Origin: Paragonimus westermani
Lineage: Eukaryota; Platyhelminthes; Trematoda; Plagiorchiida; Troglotrematidae
Direction: 5' to 3'
NCBI GenBank assembly: GCA_008508345.1
Contig: QNGE01000149.1
Coordinates: 262,312-326,311 of the forward strand
DNA length: 64,000 nucleotides
The translations under genes were made by a program, and so were the position numbers. Shown here piece by piece: positions 35,901 to 47,900 of the stretch (within the stretch, counting starts at the first letter, position 1; each line of letters begins with the position of its first letter). The notes under the pieces are model-generated. The model saw only the letters and a program-made list of their open reading frames with translations. It was not told the DNA's origin and searched no databases.

Positions 35901-38900
35901 GGCGTAGAGAAATGAAGTCGTTCACGAAGAGGTTGGACAAGGTAGATCGGGTTCGTCTCCCAGGATGGGGATCTCGGAAATCACGGAGTCGGTGGCTGGA
36001 GAATTTATGAGATGGTGGTTAACCGAGTTCAGTTGCGTGACTGTTGTCGTTGCTTGGCTGGGTTGTCTGTGAACGGGTTGCACTTAATGGTGCGAGACAG
36101 TGAAAGCTGTGAAGAATCTATCTTGCTGATGACGTCTTACTTTCATTTGCCACTCGATTGTTTGCTTGCGAGATGTAGGTGCGTTTTTGCCGAATGTTTG
36201 AATATAAGCGTAGCTATTTTTAGCTGTCAGATCCTTTCCTGTCCCTTTCTTTTTTGATTCTCTTCTCATGAAGGGTTTGCTTCTTTCGTTTACGCAATTG
36301 TGTAGCAGTTAGGTATCAGTTTGAGCCATTGATGGTACTGCTGCCTATAAAGATGAGGATGACATGGATGAGACGAATAACAGTCTCGGGTGGCCTGTCT
36401 TCAAATAACAAATAAAGTATCAAAGATGACTCAACCTTGAAACAGCGCCTTTTATTTTGAAGGCACAAAGTGCACACAGTGAAGATTGGTCATATCATTT
36501 CACCGATTCAACAAGGTCTGGAAATTGTAGGTAGAAGGATTAAGTAAAGCAATGCCATACTCTATATCTGTCACTTTGCAGAAAGTTCACTCCTCGGTAT
36601 ATCTGCTTATTCTAGAATGTAATTGAGCATTGACAAATAGATTGAGGATAACACAACGTTATGAGCAAGTCGTAGTACTCTATGTTTCAACCGCCTCTGG
36701 TGGCCTTCCTCAGGAGTGCTGAGCATTGTTGAAAAAGGGCACTCGTTTCAGACGCCAATTGAGTTGGAGAATACTGGGGATAACTATCCACAAATGCGTA
36801 GTTCGTATTGAGGGTAGACATACTCATCTCAACAAATTGATATACTTCGCGGGAACTATGTAGCGATGGAAGAAGCTTCAGAAAGAACACAGAGCAACTG
36901 AAGAAAAACAGCCTTTAAGCCTAAAGTTACCCCGACCGTTGGTTAGGAAGTACTGATGATCCAGTGCACGTGGCGAGATGACATGCTTCCTGCAGAGACG
37001 ACAGCCCAATGAACACCACGCACAGAAGGCAACACGATCTCGCAAAATAGCGTCACAATTCATCAAGAGACTGCTTGACACGTTCAGGTGTCACATCCCC
37101 ATCTCCTCCCTGGCCTCCAGAGGTCCCCAAGTGGTTTACTGTGAGTCGTGCGAAGGAGTACTTTGAATATTTTTGTGATATCACACACAGTAGCTAATGC
37201 ATCAAAACATTTGTAATTTCGGGCGAGTAGGAATTACAGTTACTTCACACTCAATATCGGCTGTATCTCTAAGCCTGAAAGTTTAAAGACCATAGTCAGC
37301 TAAACAGCTTTGAATAGTTCGGTGCCTGACTGTGGAAAATTTGCAGTGCATGTAAAATGATAAATCACCGGGGGCGACTCTGATTGTTAATACCGATCGA
37401 TGGGCATTCCTTAACTGCACCAAGTATGTCAATTACAAACCCTACAGGGTGTACGATCCGTGAAAACTTTTAATGACCCCAAGGGGTATGTACTTTATAG
37501 AGAACCCGTGTTAAAGAGTTGGCTGTCTTTCAGTCTAAATGAAGGTATGGCTCCTAGATGTCCAAAAACAGCACCGTTTCTCTTGACGTCCGCCGATGTT
37601 TTGCGACCCAACTCGACGGTCCCCGCTTACAACGATCAGGAGTCGTTCACGCATTGTTTTGGGTACAATGATGAAACAACAAGGCATCCATTTGAACAGG
37701 GCGATTGTGTCAGTCAGTGTTAACTTTTCTCATGATATTGCGACACTGGTAGGAAAGCCAAGAAAAAAAGGATGTTGGATAACCCTTTCAGTGGGTTAGC
37801 TCACATGACACAAATGTGACGATCACATTATAGCCAATCCAAGTGGAATCAATGCACCTTATGGAAGCAAGTGCCTTCGTTACTGGGAGACTGACGACGT
37901 TACACACTACAACTGGGCTACCTGCAGGCCGTGACCCGACTAAGCATCGTTGTGTACAAATGAGCAAAGAAAAATCACGCGACACTTTCTACTCATTTAT
38001 GTTTTACAAGTCTGCTTCCACACAGATGACTGCATCAATTGATCAATAACCCAGTAATCCATACCAGATGTAGCTCGTTCACGCGGCCATATATTCATTG
38101 CTAACGGTCAACGACCATTCAATTGTATGTTTACGATAGGGTGTGCTGGGCCATGTGTACATAGATAGGTGGCCATGGTGCCTCAATGAACACATATTAA
38201 GGTCAACGTCAGTGGAATGCACAACACAAAGAATACGAAAGACAATCAAACGATCACAGACGCAAACCTATTGACAGGTCCATGAAACAAGCGGATGAGG
38301 AGCGAGTGAGCTCATTAACCAACCAAAATCTCAATTAAGTGGAAGCTTAACAGAGAAAATGAGGGGACAGTAGAGTTGAGGAGGTTCTGTGCCTTGTTGA
38401 AGCAAAGAACATGACAATGGAGCGTAAGCATATGCATTATTGTGTCTATCAAACAAACGTACTACTCACAATTAACATTAAAGCGAGTGAAACCTACCGA
38501 AGGAATTCACTGTTAGTGAGAGTAGCACGTAATTTCGAATGCACAGTCTGAGCGTGAGAAAACACGAGAATAAAGTTTGTGGATTACATCAGTGGGCTCA
38601 CAGTAGCTCGGTCACATAACGACGAGTGCCTGCCAAGTACATGGTCGTAGGTTTGGACCGTGGTTTCCGTGATTACCCCAGTTTAGGTTCAGACAGCCTG
38701 ATAGTGCAACTAGTTACCACTGGCTTATTTTTCCATATGAAAAAAGGCATAACTTACAAGGAGATGGGTCCAGCCTACCGCAACTGTTCGGGTTAAATGG
38801 GGAAGTAAACTTACTAACAAGCTACTCAAACACAGAAGCGATATCCGAGGTGACTCGTGTGCATAAAAGGTCTTTAGCTTTTACACTATGAGGCGCTCAT

Positions 38901-41900
38901 CGCCGAGTCACACGTGGGTGGAAGTGTCCGGTTGTCTAAACTTATACAGAAGTCATAACAATCGGAGCTTGAAACCATGACTACGGAGATTTGACATTTA
39001 ATCCGCACGCGTGAGCTAGCATCAGCTACAACAATAATGGTACAGACAACCACAGCGTTCTACTTACCCATCCGAACGCAAAAGTGAAGCAAGTCGGAAA
39101 AGAATGCTGATCTCCATTGGAGTAATTTGACCAAAATGTTGAGCTTCGTCCAGAAATTCCTCTGAAAAAAAACAGTGAGCAAATAAGCAGACAACAACAC
39201 AGAATGTTAAGCATATAAAAAACACTGATGGTAATCTACCGTTTGAAAGCAACTGCTAATTGTCCGGAGCTCTAGATGAAATCAAAAATACGAGCTCTTA
39301 AACACAAGGTATTGTGTGCAAAGATCTAGCTTACGCTAATCGTGCACAATTACGGGGCTTCAGGCAGTCTCGATTAAAACAGAAAAATGGAAAAACCACG
39401 GTTAATTTCATCAACGAAGCTGTCAGTCGTATTAAAAAAAAACAAATAAAACGTGTATGTGCAAAAATAAACAACCACACGAGTCGTTTAGCTAAGCTAT
39501 GGTCCACCAGTTATGTCGTCGGATTCAGCGTCATTCCAGGTTTGTCGCTAAATTAACGTTCCGATACACTTCCCAATCCGCCCTTTTAGGAATGATGCAC
39601 TATGTTCGAAGTTTGCTCATGTTGCAGCTCGTAAGCAGTGCACATCCTTGTCACGGTCGAGATAAGAACTTTCGTCATGTTTTCATGGGGCAACCGTGTT
39701 TACCACTGGTCACACATTAATAACGATTGACCTACAGCATACAAGCGTTTAGCCACGCCTGTTTGTGAGTGGGGGGAAGTTCGCTTAATCGTCCCATTGG
39801 AGACAGTTAGTACTCGTTACCTTCAATAGACAACCTCGTGGTTAGGACTTCTGAGCTAGGTCGAAGTCACTGATATCATTAAACTTGGTGAGCATTGTTT
39901 CAGCAATACAGCAGCACTCTAAAGTACCGCTTCGGCCTGGCTCAGAAGTCCTGATCGCGGGGCGATAGACTAAAGTCGACAAATAGTAATTGTTTCCTGC
40001 CAAGACGATCGGGCAAATTAGGGACAAAAACGAAGGAGGTTAAGCATTCAAACACACATCGGTCATGCTTAAAGTGAAGTCAATGGAACAGTGATGGGCA
40101 TGGTCGTTTCATGGAAGTGCGAACGGCGTTCTGATCCCGACTGTGGCAAGAATATGCAACACTTACAAGCCATAGGAGCGGAACTCCAACATAATATTTT
40201 TATTCGAAATAGAACGGCTGAAAAGTCTATCTGGAATAGATGGCTGCGATCGAACGTGAATGATGTTTAACTTGAAGTTGATCAAATATCCAACTGCCTA
40301 TCAATAATCGTGTTTTTTTCACACCATTCGTCAAATTGATTTAACCTTCGTTGCTAGTCGTAACGAAAAAAAAACGTTTAAGACGACCTGTGAGACAGTT
40401 CGAACCTATACACCAGATCAGAAGCCTCTTCCTATTTTACACACCAAACGGTAAGCACGAGCACAAAGAATATAAATTATCGGCTGCTAAAACCTTCTCT
40501 GAACATTAATTTGAACTGGCATGATCAGCCCGTCACGTATACATAAAATGAATTGTCCCACAAGCAGTCCAGTTCATGCGACGTACATGCGGTCCACGTT
40601 TAACAATCTCACAACACATCCATGATGTGACGGACCTTTAACTTTGTCTGGTAGCAATCGCGACAAACATCAACGCAAAACAATTCGCTAGCATTTTGAG
40701 TACGAGAAACACCGGAACATGAGCAAACACTTAATAAACATTGAAAAGGCAAGTTATTAGATAAGGCTTTTCGTAAAGCAAGATGGTTTCAAACGTTCTT
40801 GTAGAGGTGGTTGACCTAAAACCACTACAGAACACATGCACATAATGGGGACAATAAACTGGAATCCATTTATTCCCCACAATGCTTTGTTTGAACTTAG
40901 TGACTTTCCGGCATCCCTACACACCTTTAGACAACACCTGCGCAGCATGGGAAGTCAAATCACGCGTACCACACGTACATCGCTTCTGAAGAATACACAA
41001 GAAAGTGAGAATGGATTGAATGATGGAGGCCAGATGTAGTGCGATGCACGGTAGAGTCGAAACACATGCACAGGCTAACTGAGATGCATCTCGCAACAGC
41101 GTAGCCATGTCACTCCGGCTAAACATTGGGGATACGAATAGAAACTTAACACCTACATTTTCTATGCCCACTATCCATTTCGTTTGCGCAAAGCAGGGGT
41201 ATGTATATACTGCTGCACGTTGCCTTTTTGGTCCGACAAAACCGGGACCAAATCGTATGTAATACAGTAGGTCGTATGAACAGACTAAAAGTGCAACAGT
41301 GAGTCAGGCGTAGGAAAATCACAGACCAAACGTCCAAAAATGGAAGACAGATTAGGCGTTAGGATAAGATCATTGTCAAGTTGGTCCAGCCTGAGGACTT
41401 CTACGCATGGGAAATGGTTCAACCAAACGCATGTCGAAAAATGGGCTTTACTGAGTGAGAAGACAATGGTACTCATTACATTCGGCAGGACTCAACTTTT
41501 TAAAAACAACGACAGGTGTACATTGAAATTCACCTGCCTTTGGTGAATTCCACATTCTGATCACCACGTGATCGGATCCGATGAATCCTTTTCACAAGCT
41601 CCATATTAGACAACAATTTTATGAATCCCATGTAGTAAGCAAAAGTGATTTGTCCGTGTTTCTCACCTTGAAGCGCAGTCTAAAATAGAAGAAAAGATGT
41701 AACCATGTATTTACCTCCAGGCTGTGTACAAGTGCGGTCGAGAGTAATCACATGATTGTCCGAAAGGTCGACATGGTTCCGAAGTAGCAATAAGAGACTT
41801 TCACATTATCGTGAAAGAGTAAAGCATAACTGTTTAGGTTACAAACTGTTGTATTGATAAGCCTAAAGAACCGACGGCAGCATATGAATCGAAGATCGTC

Positions 41901-44900
41901 ATCCCAATGAATAAAACCGGGAGTTTCAAATCCATTGCCTAAACTTTAGAGATTACAAACCGAAACAGCTTTCTTTCAGAATACCATGCATTTTCATTGG
42001 TTTCCTTTTCAACCTGACAGTTGCTCTATGTTGGAAATCATGTATCCTTCAAAATATTACTAAAACTGATGCTCAAAAAATCATGCAAGGCCGCGTAATT
42101 TGGAAGTGGATGAACGTCTCCAATAGCAATCACTGCGGAATGTATTTTCTAGTAGGGTTACCACATTTTCTCACAATGAGCCAAAAGTGGTCTAGGGGTA
42201 AGGGCGACTGACAGTTAACAAAACGGCAACACTCAAACCCACTAAGTTAAATGCTGCTCCTCACATATGCTCAAGTATGACGCGCAATAACAAACGCCCT
42301 ATTTTAAGCGTTGGAAAATACTTTAACCAACATAAATGACGACTGACAATGATAACTACACATGTTAAACTCAGTTGACACTAAACCGAGGACGATACTG
42401 GAATGCACAGACGAGCACGGATGTCAATATCTTTGAGCGTGTAAATTAAATCCAACATACTCGTCGTTTTTACGCTTGACACAAAGCTCGTAGACAGCGT
42501 TGGAAACTAAGGTAGACAGAGGAAAAAATAGACGAACATATGCGAGACGTACGAAGCCGGAAGGTGTGTGAACAGAACGAACAAACGGAAAAGCACAAAA
42601 TGTCTATACTTACAGCTAAGAGGTTCTCTCGGACAAATTCAGTGAGTAAATGATTCTTTAAAACAACCATCACTTTGACGAAATCCGTCGCCGAAATGGT
42701 TCCTGTATAGGATTGCTCGAAACGCTTGAATGCCTGAATCGCGTGTTCATCATTAACATCCTGTCAGGGAAAGAAGGAATTGATGAAACGGAAAGAACCA
42801 AACTAAGGAAATCAAGTTAAGAACAGAAACAGTTGTTAATGAAAACTAACGACAATACATTAGGCTGATCGTAGGTAGGATTCTTAAGAATGCCACGGCC
42901 TGGAGAAAATCGAACATGCTCACTGTGATGACCTGCGAAAGTGACACAGCACAACTCAGTGGACAAAACCTTAAGCACACGATACCGATAACTCAGAGGC
43001 CGGTTAGAAACATCATGGCATATTTAGAATAATTTAAGAAGGTGGTACACACTGAGAAGTGAACGATTTATTGTGACGTTTCAAATCCACACTAGGATCA
43101 TGACGTTTCAAATCCACACTAGGATCCGTTATCAAACAATTATATATAATATATCTATACGTAACATATATATATATGTGCATATGGGACCATTTTCCCC
43201 AATATCATAGCAGCAGGTTGTCTTTTAACAGCATGAGGGTGCGAGAGCGGGTCATAACGATTCGAGTGAAAGATGCACTGTTTCGGGTTTGTTCCAACAC
43301 AACAATTACATGCATCTGATAACGTAGTGGACGACCTAGAAAGGGTGGCTGGCGGCAGTGTCAGGTAAAATGGATCTGGAAAGCAGGCCAATGTGAGTGT
43401 GAATTAAAAGAACTGAACGGAACTGGAGGAAAAAAGAAAGCCGACTACGGACTGCCAGAAAACACGCTCACTTTGACATGTATCAAGCAATAGCCGACCA
43501 GAAACAACTGTAAAAGGGAATTCGTCGTCTTAAAAAAATTGAAACAGTTCATTCCCCTTAGAAGTTTGAACAAAACCGTTAGAACACGAAAACTGGTAGA
43601 TGCCAGCATTTCGTGTTGACTCTTCAGTACCAAATTTACAATAAAATGAAACGGCTTTTTGTACCGAACAGTTAAGGGGGATGAACAGTCGATCGGTGAG
43701 TTAGGAAAGGTCACTAAGTCCAGGGTAGGTTCAGGCTCACGAACAACTGTTTCTGAATACACGGGGCCGGCTTCAGTCCATTGATTGCGACAGCCTCAGC
43801 AAACCGCAAGACTCTCGGACTGGGATGACGTAATAAGATTTTGAATGCGCAAGCCGGGTTGATGGCGTGACCAGCGATCAGAAATTATTTTGCAACTGCG
43901 GACACTGGTTGCTTGCGTGTTTCACCGACGAGTTCGACTGCGTTGAATGTCCGTTCAATCGAATTCATTAGTCTGTGTTGTTTGATGTATAATGTAATCA
44001 CCTTTAAAAGGCAATCTTATAGAAACCTTTTTTTCACAGTGACCACCTGTTGGGATCGCGGTTTCGGTCTAGCGTTCCTTTCTGTGAAATGTTTTAAATA
44101 GACATTCGATTGTCATACGGACGTGATCAACTCTAGTTCCTCCATCAGATTGTCCTGTGTACAGGTTCGTCTTGCGCGTGTGAATAGTGTATTCAATAGT
44201 GCGCGTTTGTGATGGCCCGGTGTGAAACTACCAGTTCAGGTACTGACCGGACCATGTGGATTTCCCATAGACGGCTCTTTTAGCAGAGCCATATTCCTGG
44301 CGACTAATGAGCATGTCTAGAAACGGCAAACAGTTGTCGGTCTCAAATTCACACGTTACTTTCAGGTTGGGATGGAAACTAGTTAAGCGCCGCACTAGGT
44401 TATCTAATGCCTGTTTGGACTGACTGAATACTAGTGTATCGTCGACGTAGCGTTTGTGGTATGACAGACTCGCTATGTCTGTGGTTAACTCCTACTCAAT
44501 CCTTAACATGAAAAAGTCTGCTAAGATGGGTCCTAGTGGACTTCCTATGGCTACCCCGTCAATTTGGCGGTAGCACCGATCAAGAAAACGGAAGCTGATG
44601 TTCTCAGTATATAATAAGGCTTTCCACAGAATATCACTAGGCAGAGGTGAAGTAATGTGGATCCCAGTAAGTATGTGTTGAACTGTTTTTCAGTACAACT
44701 GAATTTTTGCTATTAGAAGCCTTAGCTTTGGGTCTAGATTATAAAATACCATCATATAGGCCTAATCGTATCTATCTTGAGGCCCAGTTTGAGAACTTAA
44801 TTGATCAATTATCAGATCTTCAGCCAACTACTGCTGATAACCTAGCCTGGCTTAAGACCAAACTCACTGAAGCAGCAAATGGACTTATCATGACTCCGGT

Positions 44901-47900
44901 CAATCGCCGGTGTGCCATTACAAAGCAACACTTACAGTCACTAGAACTTAAATCAAAAAAGTGTGGCAATACCTAAACCAGACAAAGGCTCCGGGGCAGT
45001 CATTTTAGACAGAGAAGCATAAATGCAGAAGGTGTTGTCGATATTAGAGGACTGAGGGAAGTTTCAGCAAACAGGCACAGTGGACAACGTCACTGAAATA
45101 GAAGGTCGCATAGCACAGCATCTTCAACTTCCCTTACAACTGCGCTTAATCGACGACATGACGTATAAAGTCCTTAAACCGTGTGGTTTGTCGAAATCTC
45201 AGCTCTACGGCCTTCTTAAAACGCACAAGTCTGGAATGCCTCTTACCCCTAACTTGGCGATGACAAATTCTCCGTACCACAAACTGGCATGCTGGTTGGT
45301 CGCCATCCTAATTCCATTGAAACAAAAGTTTCAAGCAAATTCTATTAAAGATCCTTTTGAATTGATCAGTGACTTGTACAACGTCAATCTGGCTAACGAG
45401 TTCATTCAAAGTTCACGAATGTCCCGCTACACGAGACAACTGAGTGTATTTGTGAGCTCGTTGAAATGAACAATGACCAACTTGCCTGACTTTTTCGACA
45501 GGGGACACAATCACTGATGGGTTTGGTCAATTTCACGTTGGACATCACACGTCTTTTTGCGCCGATGAAAAGATGTACAACTCACTTTAACTGATGCAGG
45601 CAGATCGCTCCATCCATGTGTTCAGTAGTACTACGCAGTGTTATTGACGAGATGTTCACGGGGACGGCATAGACACGTATATTTGTGAACAACCATCTGT
45701 GGTGGCGCAAAGAACTGCGCACGACGAGCAAAATCACTAACGCACATGCGCCGCTGATCTTATACTACGGCTTGTGGATTAGACCAGCTTAGGAGGAAAA
45801 TGTATGTGGGTCAGTGTTCTTACTACTGCTGTATCTAAAAGTTGGACTATATCAAATGAACCGTTAGTATGAACGAGCTCACAATGCGTACTTGAGAGAA
45901 CCCCAAATGAGCGACCGATGATTGAGAAAATGGAAAGTGACCAGTCTGTTCTAGTTGCGCACGGACTTCGTCTTAAAGTGGCAAAACAGTGACGCCATCG
46001 GAAGCGATAAAAACCTTGACATCTTCGTGGGGCAAATGAAGGGGTGTGGGTGCTACCATTCAGCGTGAGAACAATGCAGTAATGTACATCGCTGACTGTA
46101 AAAATTTTTATATATGGCTGAGTGTTGAAGTTACTCGCATGTCAGTATTTGTAAGAATACTCAAGCTTCCTCATAAGTGTCGTCTTTATTCCCTTGTTTG
46201 TTATTGACAAGATAAATGGCAACTGGAGATATGAAACTTTCAGATACAGCTCAGCTGGAAATGTTTCACATATATACACTCTACTTCGAGTACAGCGTAG
46301 GTGTGAACCTGAAACCATCGCGCCTCAATGAACTGCTGGAAGGTGATCAACAAAGGTGTACGGTCAAGGTGGGTTTTGCCGAACAATAGCAACAATATAT
46401 TAGAGCAGTTCAACAATGGCAATTCGCCTTGTGAACGACGACTCGATTGTGTGACCGGAAGTGAATTAAACAGGGTGAACAACGTAGACTCACATGAATA
46501 ATTTGGGTGAAATCGTGGTAGTTGATTTGTCGAGATTTCTTTTTTCCAAAATGCAGGTTTATAAAATCACAGTCAAAGTCAAAAGGAATAGATCTATGGG
46601 GGGTGGTCAGTCGGAAAACCTCTTCGAACTCTTCTGCAAGACAATACGTGGGAAGAAGCGCTTGAGAACGTCATTCAAGTGCGGTAGGAACTAAACGTAT
46701 CTATGTGAGCAAATGAACAGCTGGGGCAATAAAATGAAGTGGGTTCAAACTCAATCAAATAAAAAATATATCAAAACTTAACATCTCAAGCACTGATGGA
46801 ACTGCAGGAAATTGCACAAAGCCCTGGTTAAGACGACTGAGTACAGTGCATGGAAAACGATGCCAACTTCCAAACACAAGGTCGGTCATTCGAAGCAGCT
46901 AATCCCTTCTCATCAAAACTATAAAAAAAATAAACGAACGCACCTCACACACAACAGGTGCTTACAGGCCTCAGTACAGTGCATACAGGAATTCAAAAAT
47001 TAGGTTATTATAAAACGCTTATTCTCCCCCTCATTATCCCCAGAGTTCGTCACGACTTTACCGGAGCGGGGGTGTTTTCTTGTTATGTCCTCCGTTATCT
47101 GTCACCGACCAGACCACTCCCTCGCCATAGATTCGCAAACATGGCTGTGTTTTCATCGTCCCGCTACCGTTTTGTCATTACTGTCCATCTCTGTTGAACT
47201 TAGTGATTGATTTTTCAACTCGTGTCTGGTTAACACAACTTCCTCTCTCCAACACACTCAACAGAGGTCGGCTGTAGCAAAGAGAAGATGTTGTTCGTAT
47301 GGCTTTTCCGCCAAACGTTAAACCCTTACTACAACCACCGGACGCTAATATAAACCACTTTTTCGAGGAGATACGATACAAGAAGACCACACTGGTGGCT
47401 GATTAACTTTGTAGATTTATAATAACCCATAAAAGTAAACATTTGTGATGACTGTGATTTCGTAAGATGGCATGGGATGACAAGGGGTTAGTGACAACTG
47501 CTAACTGCTGGTGCCAGAGAGGTCTTCGTTGCTGATTCAGGGATATTTCTTGTAGTGCAGAGCGTTACGATGTCCGTCCTGTGTCCAAAATCAATATGCC
47601 AGATCTTATAGTACAAACTGAATTTGGTACAATAGACGCCCAGATGGAGAGGGGGCAGGATCTAAGCAACAAGATCCACGACAAACACCATATTCGCTGA
47701 TGATTGGGCATAGTCATCGGACACTTTTGGTGCGTACCCGTTCATGGCGTGAATTAATAAAACAGCAGGTTACTGATGAGTAGTCGGGGATTTGGTTTAT
47801 TTTCAAGTTGACCATCACTCACATTTGATCGCAGCGTTCGCATTCAGATAGACTTTCCAGCCGGCCTCTTTCGAAAAGAGACCGGCTGGAAAGTCGATCT

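Larger units (their letters stand above)
33540..36370 (+). mobile_element. APE-type LINE, longest copy
   Basis: The order is endonuclease, RT, C-terminal block, 3' UTR, tail. In the endonuclease part: [20 protein letters not shown] (33680-33735), [12 protein letters not shown] (related to the GDMNAQVG box) and [13 protein letters not shown], then LDLDHALVR. In the [22 protein letters not shown] (about 34937-34990) and [19 protein letters not shown]. The YADD block is degraded (LDYTISRSP near 35305). C-terminal: [13 protein letters not shown] and [11 protein letters not shown]. The 3' UTR ends in TGATGGTACTGCTGCC and a degenerate tail near 36360. Several frameshifts and stops. Antisense within the 6.9-kb aralar intron. 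An RTE-like clade is likely; not certain without a tree. Confidence 0.85.

Noticed and set aside
36541..36600. Minus-strand [11 protein letters not shown] as the missing aralar linker exon
   Set aside because: No acceptor gives the required phase, and the similarity is limited to a few residues.
36945..36990. Minus-strand 36-nt phase-0 candidate exon (EACHLATC)
   Set aside because: The acceptor is good and the size fits, but there is no similarity to the expected EGxxPY linker and the donor is weak.
41532..41533. GT donor for the 41538-41679 exon
   Set aside because: It leaves two extra bases and breaks the frame with every acceptor near 39161.
46240..46482. Minus-strand frame with [12 protein letters not shown] and ITFQQFIE, resembling the EF-hand exon of aralar
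   Set aside because: The neighbouring segment 46494-46633 matches the family far better ([23 protein letters not shown]) and fits both splice phases without extra residues.
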